From: an uncultured Synechococcus sp.
Lineage (GTDB): Bacteria > Cyanobacteriota > Cyanobacteriia > Phormidesmidales > Phormidesmidaceae
Reading direction: 5' to 3'
DNA: 54,177 bases
NCBI GenBank assembly: GCA_937911865.1
Contig: CALDSK010000285.1
Span: 1 to 54,177, forward strand
This document shows, in pieces, positions 32,555 through 41,169 of the stretch. Numbering within the stretch: the first letter of the stretch is position 1; every line of letters begins with the position of its first letter. The position numbers were made by a program, and so were the translations under genes. The notes beneath the pieces are model-generated. The model did no database searches. It was given only the letters and a program-made list of their open reading frames with translations, and was not told the origin of the DNA.

Positions 32555-33550
32555 ATGCGTTCTTGCTCTGAACTCTCCTTTGAATTTCGCCAGTACCGGC
32601 GGCCTTTTCGGCGGGTGCTGAAGACGAAGCACGGTACCTGGACCTGCCGTGAAGGGATTGTTTTGAAGCTGAGCGACGCCGCTGGTCGTGTGGGCTTTGG
32701 CGAAATTGCGCCTCTCCCCTGGTTTGGGACAGAAACCCAGGCGCAGGCTTTAACCTTCTGTCAGCGTCTACCTGCCGTTCTCTCTGCCGATAATATTTTC
32801 TCAATCTTGCCAACCCTGCCGACCTGCAAGTTTGGCTTTGAAGTGGCGTTTAACAATCTAGCTGAGCGGCCTCACAGTCCTGATTTAGAAACTGCTCACT
32901 GCTGCGCGCTGCTACCCGCAGGGCCAGCGGCGCTGTCGTCATGGTCGGCGCTATGGGCGATGGGTCATCGCACCTTTAAGTGGAAAATTGGTGTGGCTCC
33001 AGTTTCGACAGAGCTGGCCTGGCTTTCGCAGCTGATGGCGCAGCTGCCGCTGGGGGCAAAACTACGACTAGATGCCAACGGCGGCCTTAATGAGCTGGCG
33101 GCGCATCATTGGTTAGAGCAGTGCGATCGCCTCGGACATCGGATTGAATTTATCGAGCAGCCGCTGCCCCCCTCTCGTTTTGAAGATGTGATCAAACTGG
33201 ATTATCGGTATAAGAGTGCGATCGCCCTCGACGAATCGGTGACCACATTAGATCAGCTAAAAGCTCATTACTTCCGGGGCTGGCGCGGTATCTACGTTGT
33301 AAAGGCCGCGATTTTAGGCTCGCCTAGCCGACTTCTACAGTTTTGTCAGGACTACCCAATTGACGTTGTAATTTCATCCGTGTTTGAGACTGATATAGGG
33401 CGTCAGGCCCTACTGGATTTGGCCGCAGATTTGAAAAAGCTGTTGCCTCAAGCGCCTCAGCGAGTGCTCGGTATGGGTACGCAGCAGTGGCTGCCCAATG
33501 ATGGTTTAGACGATCCGGATTGGGAGGCCCTGTGGCAGCGGTTGAGTTAG
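32555..33550 (+). CDS. menC: o-Succinylbenzoate synthase
   Basis: 331 aa, enolase superfamily. It dehydrates SHCHC to o-succinylbenzoate. The catalytic Lys is in FKWKIG, metal ligands are in LRLDANGG, FIEQP and ALDES, and the second Lys is in IYVVKAAILGSP. I start at the ATG at 32555; the TTG two codons upstream is not supported. Its 3' end overlaps menE by about 19 bp, and the spacing with menA fits one operon. Confidence 0.92.
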   Translation: MRSCSELSFEFRQYRRPFRRVLKTKHGTWTCREGIVLKLSDAAGRVGFGEIAPLPWFGTETQAQALTFCQRLPAVLSADNIFSILPTLPTCKFGFEVAFNNLAERPHSPDLETAHCCALLPAGPAALSSWSALWAMGHRTFKWKIGVAPVSTELAWLSQLMAQLPLGAKLRLDANGGLNELAAHHWLEQCDRLGHRIEFIEQPLPPSRFEDVIKLDYRYKSAIALDESVTTLDQLKAHYFRGWRGIYVVKAAILGSPSRLLQFCQDYPIDVVISSVFETDIGRQALLDLAADLKKLLPQAPQRVLGMGTQQWLPNDGLDDPDWEALWQRLS

Positions 33551-35028
33551 CAGATTCGATGACGCCGCAAACGCTGTGGGCACGACTGCGGCGAGATTGG
33601 CTGGTGACAGAACAGGCGGACTTGCGGTGGTTTGATTTAGTAAAAGATCGACTGGCACAGCTAGAGCAGCATGCCGCTGAAAATGCTTTTGAGCCCGATG
33701 CTAGGCCGATGCTATTGCTGGCTGAACGTGAGCCGCTAGAATTTTTGGCTGGCTTTTGGGCGGGGCTTTTGGCCGATTGGGATATCGCCCTGGCGAATGC
33801 TAGCTGGGGCGAGCAAGAATGGCAGTCTGTTAGTCGTCTTGTGAGCCCAACCGTTACCTGGCCGTCCACTCGTCGCTGCCGATTTTCTACCTACACACGG
33901 CCAATGCCTGATGTTTTAGAAAATAGGCAAAGCGAGCCCGCGATTCTGATTCCGACAGGCGGTAGCTCCGGCCAAATAAAATTTGCCCATCACACCTGGT
34001 CTACACTGGTCGCCGCTGCCGTCGGCTTCTGCGCGCACTTTTATCCTGGCCAACCGGTTGCCAGCTACTGCGTTCTACCGCTGTACCACGTCAGCGGTCT
34101 TATGCAGGTCTTTCGTACTAGCCTCAGCGGGGGGCAGCTGGTTTTACTGCCTTTTAAATCATTGCTTTCAGCGCCTCCTGATTCTTTGCCAGCTGCCCCG
34201 CTGCCTGGTGCCTTTCTCTCTCTGGTTCCTACTCAGCTCGAACGCCTTATCCGGGCTGGTCGTTCTCTCTGGCTCAGCCAGTTCTACTGCATTTTGCTAG
34301 GGGGGGCACCGCCTTGGCCAAGCTTGCTAAAGCGAGCTGCTGCCGACCGCCTGCCGCTTTGTTTGTCCTACGGTATGACCGAAACAGCGGCCATGGTTAC
34401 CGCGATGACCCCTGGGTTCTTTAGGTCCTTTGCCGCCTTTGCTACAGAACAGCCGAGTAGCTTAAGTAGTGGCTATGCTATGCCTCATGCTTCTGTGCAA
34501 ATCGAGCAAGCTGGGCGACGTCTGCCGCCGAATGAAGTGGGTCAGGTCGTGGTGCGTTCGAGTGCGATCGCCCACGGCTACTACAACGCTCCCTCCGCTT
34601 CTTTCGCTAAAAACACCTTCTACACAGACGACTTAGGCTATCTAGATACCCAAGGTGAACTGCACATCACTGGTCGTGCCAGCGGCAAAATTATTAGCGG
34701 TGGTGAAAACATTTTCCCAGCTGAGGTAGAAGCTGCCCTGCGCAGCACCCAGCAAGTCATGGACGTCTGCGTGTTGGGCCTGCCGGACGCCGAGTGGGGC
34801 GAGGTGGTGACCGCAGCCTACGTGCCTGCAAGCAAGACAGTTTCACCGGAAAGCCTGAAGTCAGCATTGGTGAGCGCTAACGCTGCTCGGCTTCAGCTCA
34901 GCCGCTACAAGCATCCTAAAAGATGGATTGCGCTGCCCAAGCTGCCTCGAAATGCGCAGGGAAAGCTCAATCGTTCGCGGCTGTTGGCTCAGATAAAGAC
35001 TCAATCCAGCGCTTCAGCTCAGGGGTGA
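33532..35028 (+). CDS. menE: o-Succinylbenzoate-CoA ligase
   Basis: 498 aa, ANL superfamily adenylate-forming enzyme that makes OSB-CoA. Visible motifs are the phosphate loop IPTGGSSGQIK (family consensus has Pro before Lys, here Ile), LPLYHVSGLMQ, LSYGMTETAAM, FYTDDLGYLD, GRASGKIISGGENIFPAEVE and the C-terminal catalytic Lys in RNAQGKLNRS. I prefer the GTG at 33532 because GGGAGG precedes it; an ATG at 33559 would avoid the overlap with menC. The 3' end overlaps the convergent DHNA-CoA thioesterase gene by 62 bp. Confidence 0.9.
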   Translation: MAAVELADSMTPQTLWARLRRDWLVTEQADLRWFDLVKDRLAQLEQHAAENAFEPDARPMLLLAEREPLEFLAGFWAGLLADWDIALANASWGEQEWQSVSRLVSPTVTWPSTRRCRFSTYTRPMPDVLENRQSEPAILIPTGGSSGQIKFAHHTWSTLVAAAVGFCAHFYPGQPVASYCVLPLYHVSGLMQVFRTSLSGGQLVLLPFKSLLSAPPDSLPAAPLPGAFLSLVPTQLERLIRAGRSLWLSQFYCILLGGAPPWPSLLKRAAADRLPLCLSYGMTETAAMVTAMTPGFFRSFAAFATEQPSSLSSGYAMPHASVQIEQAGRRLPPNEVGQVVVRSSAIAHGYYNAPSASFAKNTFYTDDLGYLDTQGELHITGRASGKIISGGENIFPAEVEAALRSTQQVMDVCVLGLPDAEWGEVVTAAYVPASKTVSPESLKSALVSANAARLQLSRYKHPKRWIALPKLPRNAQGKLNRSRLLAQIKTQSSASAQG

Positions 35029-35605
35029 GTGGCTGGCGCTGCCGCGTGGCTGAGTTGATGCATACATGTCGGGTTAGGGCTTTAGCGATGCCTCTTGGGT
35101 CTCGTCTTTTGTGGGCCTGGCTTTTATGAGCTGGTGCTATATCTGCTAGCTCTATATCTGCATCTGCCAGCTCTACATCTGCTGGTTCTGACGGGTCGGT
35201 CTCAGCGATTTGAGAACTTACAGCATAAATTTTGTAGCAAATCTCGAAGCTGTGAGCACTGAGCTGAGTGGCTCTTGGGTAAATAGCAACTGTCTCTCCA
35301 CAGTGCATGGGCCGATAAAAATCTGCTTCTGTATGGACGATCGGCACGGCCACAGCGTTCTCCCGCGAGAAAAAGTGAGTAATATCAAATCCTGCTGCTG
35401 CCAAAGCTACCTCGTACGCTTCATGGCAAAGCGTCAAAAGATTTGCAAAATACATCACACCTGCCGCATCCGTTTCTTGGAATCGAATCACGTGCAGGTG
35501 CCGAAAGCCTTGACTGTCAGAGCCTTGACTGCCAGAGCCTTGACCGTCAGCGAAGAGACTCGCCCTAACCGCTCTGTTGAGCGCGCCATGGTCAGAGCGC
35601 ACCAT
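34967..35605 (-). CDS. Probable 1,4-dihydroxy-2-naphthoyl-CoA hydrolase (hotdog thioesterase)
   Basis: 212 aa against about 140 for the family. The 4HBT core has VIRFQETDAAGVMYFANLLT (catalytic Asp) and SRENAVAVPIVHTEADFYRP, as in cyanobacterial DHNA-CoA thioesterase. The role fits its place facing menE and completes a men cluster. Two unusual parts account for the extra length: a Gly/Ser/Gln N-terminal extension (QGSGSQGSDSQG), and an insertion near residues 140-170 made of short repeats (ADVELADADIELADIAPA). Its ATG follows the M23 peptidase stop by two bases, so it is co-transcribed with that gene, not with menE. The C-terminal end is shared antisense with menE. Confidence 0.8.
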   Translation of the reverse strand: MVRSDHGALNRAVRASLFADGQGSGSQGSDSQGFRHLHVIRFQETDAAGVMYFANLLTLCHEAYEVALAAAGFDITHFFSRENAVAVPIVHTEADFYRPMHCGETVAIYPRATQLSAHSFEICYKIYAVSSQIAETDPSEPADVELADADIELADIAPAHKSQAHKRRDPRGIAKALTRHVCINSATRQRQPLTPELKRWIESLSEPTAAND

Positions 35606-35607
35606 CG

Positions 35608-37638
35608 TTAGCTAGCGTTAGGCTGCGCTGGGCGGAAGGGAATGCTGCCCTGTCCCCCTGGGAAAGTGGGAATTTCAGAGCTGGGGGCCTTCAGAGAGCC
35701 GCCCGCTCTAAGATTGCTCAGATTGAAGTCGCTGAGATTAAAGCTGATGGCTGCCATCGGATCGTTTAGTGCCTTGACCAGATTAGCCAGTGAAGTCTGC
35801 ACCAGATTATCTGCATTCACAGGTACCCAACCATCGGCGGTCAGCTGTCTCATTTCAAAGTGCAGGTGAGGGCCTGTGGAGTTACCGGTGCTGCCCACTA
35901 GGCCAATAATGTCGCCCTTACTGACCTCTGTTCCAGGCTCTACGAAAATCTCTGCCAGGTGAGCATAGCGACTTTCCAGTTCAGTTTCTTCTAGATCGTG
36001 CTGGAGCACCACCATCAGTCCATAGCCACCGGCATAGTCTGCTGTGGTGACAACGCCAGATTGAGCAGCCAGTACCGGAGTGCCCTGTTCTGCACCAATA
36101 TCAGTCCCTGCGTGGAATCGATAGTCACCTGTAATCGGGTGTATCCGGAAGCCGAACAGAGAGGTAATAGGAGACGGAATAGCCAGTGGGAAGATGAACT
36201 GTTCGGATGCCTGTAGGTTAACTAAAGGGCGCACAGAGCGGTTGAGATATTCGCGGCCAGCGACGCTGGTAGAGAGCTGAATCCCAGATGCGCTGAAGCT
36301 GACGGGCCCAACGTTGACTGCGGGTGCGCTGGCAACGGGGGCAGGTGCGCTGGGCTGTTGCCAGTCAGGCGTGTTGGCAACGGGCGCTTCGTATTGCCCA
36401 CCGTCAGCAGCAACGGGTGCAGGCGCTGCTGGGCTGCCACAGGCTCCATTCGGAACCACGCCGCCCTGACCAACCGTAAACTCACAGCCAGTTGCCTCTT
36501 CAGAGACCATGATGTCAGGAACTTCTGTGGCACCGATGCTGTAGTCTGTAGGGTCAACAAAAATATCGTTATATTCTTCTGGCAGATTCGTGCCTTCTGG
36601 GAGTGCTGCCGGTACGATTTCGGTCGGCTGCACGGGGGCTGACTCAGCTGTTTGCTCTGGATTAACGACCGGAGCGTCAACAATAGGAGGCGCCGCAGGC
36701 GTGGCCGGTTCTACAGGCGCAGCCGGGGCCGGTGGCAAAATTTCAGGGACAACGACTGGCGCTGCTTCAGCAGCAGATGCAGGTGCTTCTATGGCCGTCT
36801 CATCCGCGACAGCGACAGTGAGCTCGGCTGCGTTACTAGCTGCCCGAGCGTCAGATACCAGCACTGCCTGATGGTTTGCCGAGGCGCGATTAGCCTGACC
36901 CATGGCGTAGGCCGAAACTGGTGCGGCTACAGCGCCTGCATCCATCATCCCTGCTAGCCGATAGGTCTGGTCGGTGGTTGTTTTCGATGTCGCTAGCTTT
37001 TGCGGGCTGGTAAAGGTGGCCGATTCTGCCGATGAGACGGCAGGCGATACCCTAAAGCCCCTCTCGGCTCCGCTGATGCTGGGGTTGCCCAGTGCCTGTG
37101 CGTGGTAGGACACTGATGACGTAGAGGCGGCTGTCTGTGTGGCTGTCTGTGTGGCTGTTTGTACGGATGCCTCTGCTGGTTTTTCTGCTGCAGATGCTGC
37201 TGTCGGTGGTGTGGAGGCAGGCGCAGCGGTAAAAGCGGGTGCAGCAAAAGATGCCGCTGCTTCCATTGGCACGGCTGGCGCATCGATGAACGCTTCAGGA
37301 ACGGGCGCGGGCTGGCTATCAGCAACTATTTCAAAGGCAGGCTGCGGAGTGATGACGTTAGCCGGCTCTAGGCTGTAGTTTTGGCCGGTGTAGTTCTCGG
37401 TAGTAGATGAGGTAGCACTGACATCGCTGTCGGCGGTGAGGTCGCTTGCGGTGTAGTCAGTTGTCAGGGATTCATTTTGAGCGATCGCAAAGTTCATCTG
37501 GCTAGTTACAAAGCCAAAGCCACCGAGCAACCCTAATGTGATAAACCAGCATCTCTGTAGCTTTTGAGGCTGATTAGAATGGCTATTGCCCTGCTGTGAT
37601 GCAGTTGCTTCGTCATGCTGGGGCGCAGTCATAGTCAT
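35608..37638 (-). CDS. M23 (LytM-type) metallopeptidase with long Ala/Pro-rich region
   Basis: 676 aa. A short N-terminal tail and one hydrophobic helix (CWFITLGLLGGFGFVTSQ) give export or anchoring. Residues 50-470 are Ala/Pro/Thr/Val-rich low-complexity sequence. The peptidase domain starts near residue 485: FPLAIPSPITSLFGFRIHP, His509 and Asp513 in FHAGTDIGAEQG, SRYAHL, and His591/His593 in PHLHFE, a full Zn-ligand set. It should cut peptidoglycan cross-links. It precedes the thioesterase gene by two bases, an odd operon partner. Confidence 0.88.
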   Translation of the reverse strand: MTMTAPQHDEATASQQGNSHSNQPQKLQRCWFITLGLLGGFGFVTSQMNFAIAQNESLTTDYTASDLTADSDVSATSSTTENYTGQNYSLEPANVITPQPAFEIVADSQPAPVPEAFIDAPAVPMEAAASFAAPAFTAAPASTPPTAASAAEKPAEASVQTATQTATQTAASTSSVSYHAQALGNPSISGAERGFRVSPAVSSAESATFTSPQKLATSKTTTDQTYRLAGMMDAGAVAAPVSAYAMGQANRASANHQAVLVSDARAASNAAELTVAVADETAIEAPASAAEAAPVVVPEILPPAPAAPVEPATPAAPPIVDAPVVNPEQTAESAPVQPTEIVPAALPEGTNLPEEYNDIFVDPTDYSIGATEVPDIMVSEEATGCEFTVGQGGVVPNGACGSPAAPAPVAADGGQYEAPVANTPDWQQPSAPAPVASAPAVNVGPVSFSASGIQLSTSVAGREYLNRSVRPLVNLQASEQFIFPLAIPSPITSLFGFRIHPITGDYRFHAGTDIGAEQGTPVLAAQSGVVTTADYAGGYGLMVVLQHDLEETELESRYAHLAEIFVEPGTEVSKGDIIGLVGSTGNSTGPHLHFEMRQLTADGWVPVNADNLVQTSLANLVKALNDPMAAISFNLSDFNLSNLRAGGSLKAPSSEIPTFPGGQGSIPFRPAQPNAS

Positions 37639-37664
37639 AAACCTTAATGAATCCCAAAATAATC

Positions 37665-38816
37665 TTAACGGATGTGTATCTCACTGGGCTTAAGCAGCAA
37701 AATATTATCGACTGATGTTTTCAGTACTTTTGCTGGTGCCTGTTTGCAATCCTGATTGACTCCGCTGCCTGGTTTGGCCTGGTGCAGAGCGACCTGTAAG
37801 TATCCCTCTTCTGAAACGCCTATGACCTCTCCGGAACGATTTGCCCACCGGCTGGCATCCGATTTTTTGCCGACCTGGCGTGGGGCTTCTAGTGCATTTC
37901 CCGAGATAGCAACAGTAGGCAATGCGAGTGATAGCTTGCCGCTACTATCCAGTGAAACAGTCTGCCCGACTTGTGTCAGTAATTTTTGGTAAGCCTTCAT
38001 GAAAACTTGACTGCCCACCTGTTGTTGGAAAACGACTCCTTGAAGGATTCCCCTAAGCACCAGCGCAATTAGCTTCTCTAAACAATTTATTTTGTTTTTA
38101 CCAAGTTGAGGTGATTTATCTCCCTCTAATATATTGACCAGCGTAATCCCGGTTTCAGGGACCGGGTTGTGCCAATTGATGCCAACCCCAATGACAGCCT
38201 GCTTTATCATCGGCTTAGGTATATCGTCACAGCTGCCTTCCGGCGCTTTTTGAATGCTTTGTGCCAGCTTCGTCTCGGTCAGGATGCCGCCTAGTTTTTT
38301 CCCTTCGAACAAAATATCGTTGGGCCACTTGATTTTGACGTTAATGCCCAAGTTGTTGAGCGCTGTCGCAATGCCCCAAGCGCTGAGGCAAGTAAGCTGA
38401 GCGCTATGGTCAACTGGCCAGTCAGGCTCTAGTGCTAAAGACAGGTATGCTCCGCCCGCGTCAGACTGCCAGGTGCGCCCCCTTTGCCCTTTGCCTGCCG
38501 ACTGCTGCCGGGCAATGACCACAGTACCTGACGGTGCACCTGCCGCCAGCAGCTCCCACAGTTTCGTATTGGTAGACGGCAGAGCGGCAAAGCTATGAAT
38601 GTTGAACTGCGGGCGGATGTTTGCAAACGCCGGGCAAATGCCGAGCTCTGCTCCGTTTAGCGTGAGTGCCTGCTGAACTTTTTGGCTGTAAATTTTTTGG
38701 CTATCTAGTTGAGCTAAAGGCGATTGGGATAAAGGCTGGTTATCAGGCTGACTGCTCTGAGCCTGAGACTTCTGGGAGCCGCTCGCCGTCTGGCCTGCTG
38801 AATTGGTTGGTATCAT
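37665..38816 (-). CDS. birA: Biotin--[acetyl-CoA-carboxylase] ligase
   Basis: 383 aa from the ATG at 38814-38816; a TTG/ATG further upstream would run into the divergent gene. The ligase core has SFAALPSTNTKLWELL, the biotinyl-AMP loop GKGQRGRTWQSDAGGAYLSL (GRGRRGR-type), VKIKWPNDILFEGKKLGGIL and VIGVGINW. No N-terminal DNA-binding domain is present, so it acts as an enzyme only, not as a repressor. The first 75 residues are Ser/Gln-rich and probably disordered; the true start may lie inside this stretch. Only seven bases separate its start from the divergent DUF1823 gene. Confidence 0.88.
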   Translation of the reverse strand: MIPTNSAGQTASGSQKSQAQSSQPDNQPLSQSPLAQLDSQKIYSQKVQQALTLNGAELGICPAFANIRPQFNIHSFAALPSTNTKLWELLAAGAPSGTVVIARQQSAGKGQRGRTWQSDAGGAYLSLALEPDWPVDHSAQLTCLSAWGIATALNNLGINVKIKWPNDILFEGKKLGGILTETKLAQSIQKAPEGSCDDIPKPMIKQAVIGVGINWHNPVPETGITLVNILEGDKSPQLGKNKINCLEKLIALVLRGILQGVVFQQQVGSQVFMKAYQKLLTQVGQTVSLDSSGKLSLALPTVAISGNALEAPRQVGKKSDASRWANRSGEVIGVSEEGYLQVALHQAKPGSGVNQDCKQAPAKVLKTSVDNILLLKPSEIHIR

Positions 38817-38823
38817 CGGATTT

Positions 38824-39198
38824 ATGATGACTAATCTTCCTCCTTTAACGACCGAAACCCTCTGGGCAATTCTAAACAATGAGCTGCCCGATGATACAGT
38901 CAATCAGCTGGTATGGCAGACCTTGGGGTATCGCTACGATGACGAGACTGCGTCATGGTCGGCTGTAGAAGTGGACGGCGCCTGGCGACAGAAGTATCCT
39001 GAACCGCCTAATTTTATTGAGAGTCGCCCGGCAACGGTGCAGCTAACGCGCTCTATTCCTAAGGAAAATAAACAGCTGCTCAAAACTTTTTTGGGCTTTA
39101 AGGGGTACTCCGTCGATCAGCTTGTGCCTAGACTGACGCGTCGAGCGACGATGGCCAGCTGGCTGCTGAGCGTGATGCGATCGCAAAACATCATCTAA
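38824..39198 (+). CDS. DUF1823 family protein
   Basis: 124 aa from the ATG at 38824 (a second ATG follows immediately). The pattern LPPLTTETLWAILNNELPDD, VNQLVWQTLGYRYD, WRQKYPEPPNFIESRP and LLKTFLGFKGYSVDQLVPRL identifies the cyanobacterial DUF1823 family, of unknown function. It contains no signal or membrane segment. It is divergent from birA with a seven-base gap, so each promoter must lie inside the other gene. Confidence 0.85.
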   Translation: MMTNLPPLTTETLWAILNNELPDDTVNQLVWQTLGYRYDDETASWSAVEVDGAWRQKYPEPPNFIESRPATVQLTRSIPKENKQLLKTFLGFKGYSVDQLVPRLTRRATMASWLLSVMRSQNII

Positions 39199-39311
39199 AA
39201 AATCTGTGCTAGACAAAATCCGTGTAGGCAGCCCACTAAGCGAATATCGCAGTCGTTTTTCTTACGCACGCTTTACTTAAAGAATATTTCTATTTCTACT
39301 ACCGTTAGGCT

Positions 39312-40073
39312 ATGACAACCGTATTCGATTTTTTGGCTAAAGGCGGACCTGTGATGGTTCCCATCGTAGGTGCTTCTGTGTTCACGTTGGCCTGCGCACT
39401 GGAGCGAGCCACCTTTTGGACCGATTTGCTCAAGCGAGAAGCCAGGGTTGTCAACGATGTTCTTGATAAAGCGCGTGAGGATCTAGATGGGGCAGCTGCG
39501 ATCGCTGCTCGGGCCCGTGATCTGCCGATTGGTCGCTTCCTGCTCGCGCCGCTTAGCCTTAAAAATCCCTCTCCTGACTCCTTCCGCTTGGCGCTAGAGA
39601 ACGCGGGCGATAAAGAATTTGTCAAAATGCGCAAAGGCGACAAGCTGCTAGAAACGGTCGTGGCCGTCGCGCCGTTGCTGGGGCTGCTAGGCACGGTAAC
39701 TGGTCTGATTGCCACGTTTGAAAATTTGAATATTGGGGGTGGTGACGGTGCGGTTGGCGCGACCGAAGCGGCCGGTGGTATTGGTGAGGCGCTGATTACG
39801 ACTGCTGCGGGTATGGTTGTGGCCATTTTGGCGCTGCTGGTGCTCAGGATTATGGTGACTTTGCAGTCTCAGCAGATGGATTATTTTTCAGAAGCAGGTA
39901 ATGAGCTAGAGCTAATTTATCGAGAGTATTGGTACGAGCCAGGACGATTGCCCTTCACAGAACCAAACCCTCACGCCAGGATGGGTGATATCGATCCTGC
40001 GGTCTTCAGCAATCAGCCTGAATCGGCCGATAGCCTTTCACAAGGCGAAAGCCGCCAGCTGCCCTATTTGTAA
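39312..40073 (+). CDS. exbB: ExbB/TolQ/MotA-family proton channel protein
   Basis: 253 aa with three membrane helices: GPVMVPIVGASVFTLACALE, then LLETVVAVAPLLGLLGTVTGLI and ALITTAAGMVVAILALLVLR. GTVTGLI and the Thr in EALITTAAG are the conserved pore elements of ExbB/TolQ. With ExbD it forms a proton-driven motor that powers TonB-type outer-membrane uptake. Two exbD genes follow on the same strand. No TonB or receptor gene is in the window. The 70 bp after the stop are unusually pyrimidine-rich. Confidence 0.9.
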   Translation: MTTVFDFLAKGGPVMVPIVGASVFTLACALERATFWTDLLKREARVVNDVLDKAREDLDGAAAIAARARDLPIGRFLLAPLSLKNPSPDSFRLALENAGDKEFVKMRKGDKLLETVVAVAPLLGLLGTVTGLIATFENLNIGGGDGAVGATEAAGGIGEALITTAAGMVVAILALLVLRIMVTLQSQQMDYFSEAGNELELIYREYWYEPGRLPFTEPNPHARMGDIDPAVFSNQPESADSLSQGESRQLPYL

Positions 40074-40144
40074 CTCTTGTTTCTAATCCTTCTTTCTTTA
40101 GAGTCCTTCTTCCAGTATCTTCTTAACTTTTTCTCTTCTTTTCT

Positions 40145-40615
40145 ATGCGCTTTCGCAACTCTTCAGAAGACAATGGCATCCCAACCATTGACCTGATCCC
40201 TATGCTGACGGTGATGATGGGCGTGCTAGCCTTTTTCGTCGTTATTTCGGTTGCCCTGGGTAGTGAACAGCTAATTCAGGTTGATCTGCCGCCAGAGCAG
40301 GCTGAAGATACTCCAGTTGTTCCAGACGCGCTGCAAGAGCCGTTTATCGTTGAAATGGATGCTGCCGGGCAGCAGTTGCTCAATGGTGAGCCTGTTGCCC
40401 CTGCCCTGTTGACCACGGAGATAGAGGCATACCTGGCGCGAAACCCCGATAAAACCGTGTATCTGGTGCCTAGCCGCGAGCTGCCCTATGAGCAGGTAAT
40501 GCAGTTTTTGGGCGATATGCGTTCTGTGGGCGGCGATCGCGTTTCTCTTGCTCTCGAAGAAAGACCCGAAGAAAGACCCGAAGAAAGATCCGAAGAACGA
40601 CCCGAGGAAGAATAA
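40145..40615 (+). CDS. ExbD/TolR-family protein lacking the membrane Asp
   Basis: 156 aa. Single N-terminal helix IDLIPMLTVMMGVLAFFVVI, then a periplasmic domain (IVEMDAAGQQLLNGEPVAPA, YLVPSRELPYEQVMQFLGDM). In ExbD the helix carries an invariant Asp that relays protons (NLVPMMDVLM in the next gene). At the aligned position, this protein has Thr22 (codon ACG, 40208-40210). The rest of the helix aligns without gaps. The C-terminus is a 12-nt coding repeat, EERP four times, ending at the stop. It sits between exbB and the second exbD, which begins two bases after its stop. Confidence 0.88.
   Translation: MRFRNSSEDNGIPTIDLIPMLTVMMGVLAFFVVISVALGSEQLIQVDLPPEQAEDTPVVPDALQEPFIVEMDAAGQQLLNGEPVAPALLTTEIEAYLARNPDKTVYLVPSRELPYEQVMQFLGDMRSVGGDRVSLALEERPEERPEERSEERPEEE
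40556..40612 (+). repeat. 12-nt coding tandem repeat at the 3' end of the first exbD
   Basis: GAAGAAAGACCC at 40556-40567 and 40568-40579, GAAGAAAGATCC (40580-40591), GAAGAACGACCC (40592-40603), then GAGGAAGAA to the stop. It encodes EERP repeats. Confidence 0.9.
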
Positions 40616-40617
40616 TC

Positions 40618-41037
40618 ATGCGTACCCGTCGCCGTCGTCCTAGCCGTATTCCTGAAGTCAACCTTGTCCCAATGATGGACGTGCTGATGACAGTGCTTAT
40701 CTTTTTTGTCGTGATCTCTATGGGGCTAACGGGCGTACAAATCAACGGCGTCACGCTACCCAGGTCGGTCGATAGTGCTAGCGAAAATACGCTCGAAAAA
40801 GACGAAGACTCCGAACCGTTGACTATTGGCCTAACAACGAACAAAGCCTTGATTCTAGAGGGCGAAGAAACCGACTTGGCCGAGTTAGCTCCGGTCGTTA
40901 AAGCCTACTTCGCTGAAAATCCGGACGGTTCACTGATGCTAAAAGCAGACCGTAATTTACCCTATGACGATATTGCCCAGCTGCTCAGCGAGCTGAGGGA
41001 AATTGGGGGACGCCGCGTTTCTCTGGCAGTAGAGTAA
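40618..41037 (+). CDS. exbD: ExbD/TolR-family protein with intact membrane Asp
   Basis: 139 aa. Basic N-terminus (MRTRRRRPSRIPEVN), helix NLVPMMDVLMTVLIFFVVIS with the proton-relay Asp21, and a periplasmic domain ending LPYDDIAQLLSELREIGGRR. Length and layout are standard. It starts two bases after the preceding exbD-like gene, so the two are translationally linked. ExbD is present as a dimer in the motor, and a mixed pair with the Asp-less paralogue is possible. Confidence 0.92.
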   Translation: MRTRRRRPSRIPEVNLVPMMDVLMTVLIFFVVISMGLTGVQINGVTLPRSVDSASENTLEKDEDSEPLTIGLTTNKALILEGEETDLAELAPVVKAYFAENPDGSLMLKADRNLPYDDIAQLLSELREIGGRRVSLAVE

Positions 41038-41093
41038 GCTATCGCTGACAGCGTCTGCCTGATTAGGTTTGTGGCCTCGCCGCTATACTTGAG

Positions 41094-41135
41094 CTAAAAG
41101 ACAAAAACTAAAAGACAAAAACTAAAAGACAAAAA
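41094..41135. repeat. 14-nt perfect tandem repeat, 3 units
   Basis: CTAAAAGACAAAAA three times (41094-41107, 41108-41121, 41122-41135), between the second exbD and the TPR gene, 34 bp upstream of the latter's ATG. Confidence 0.92.
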
Positions 41136-41169
41136 GCTGATGCTTTTTCAGCGATAAGGAATATTCTCA

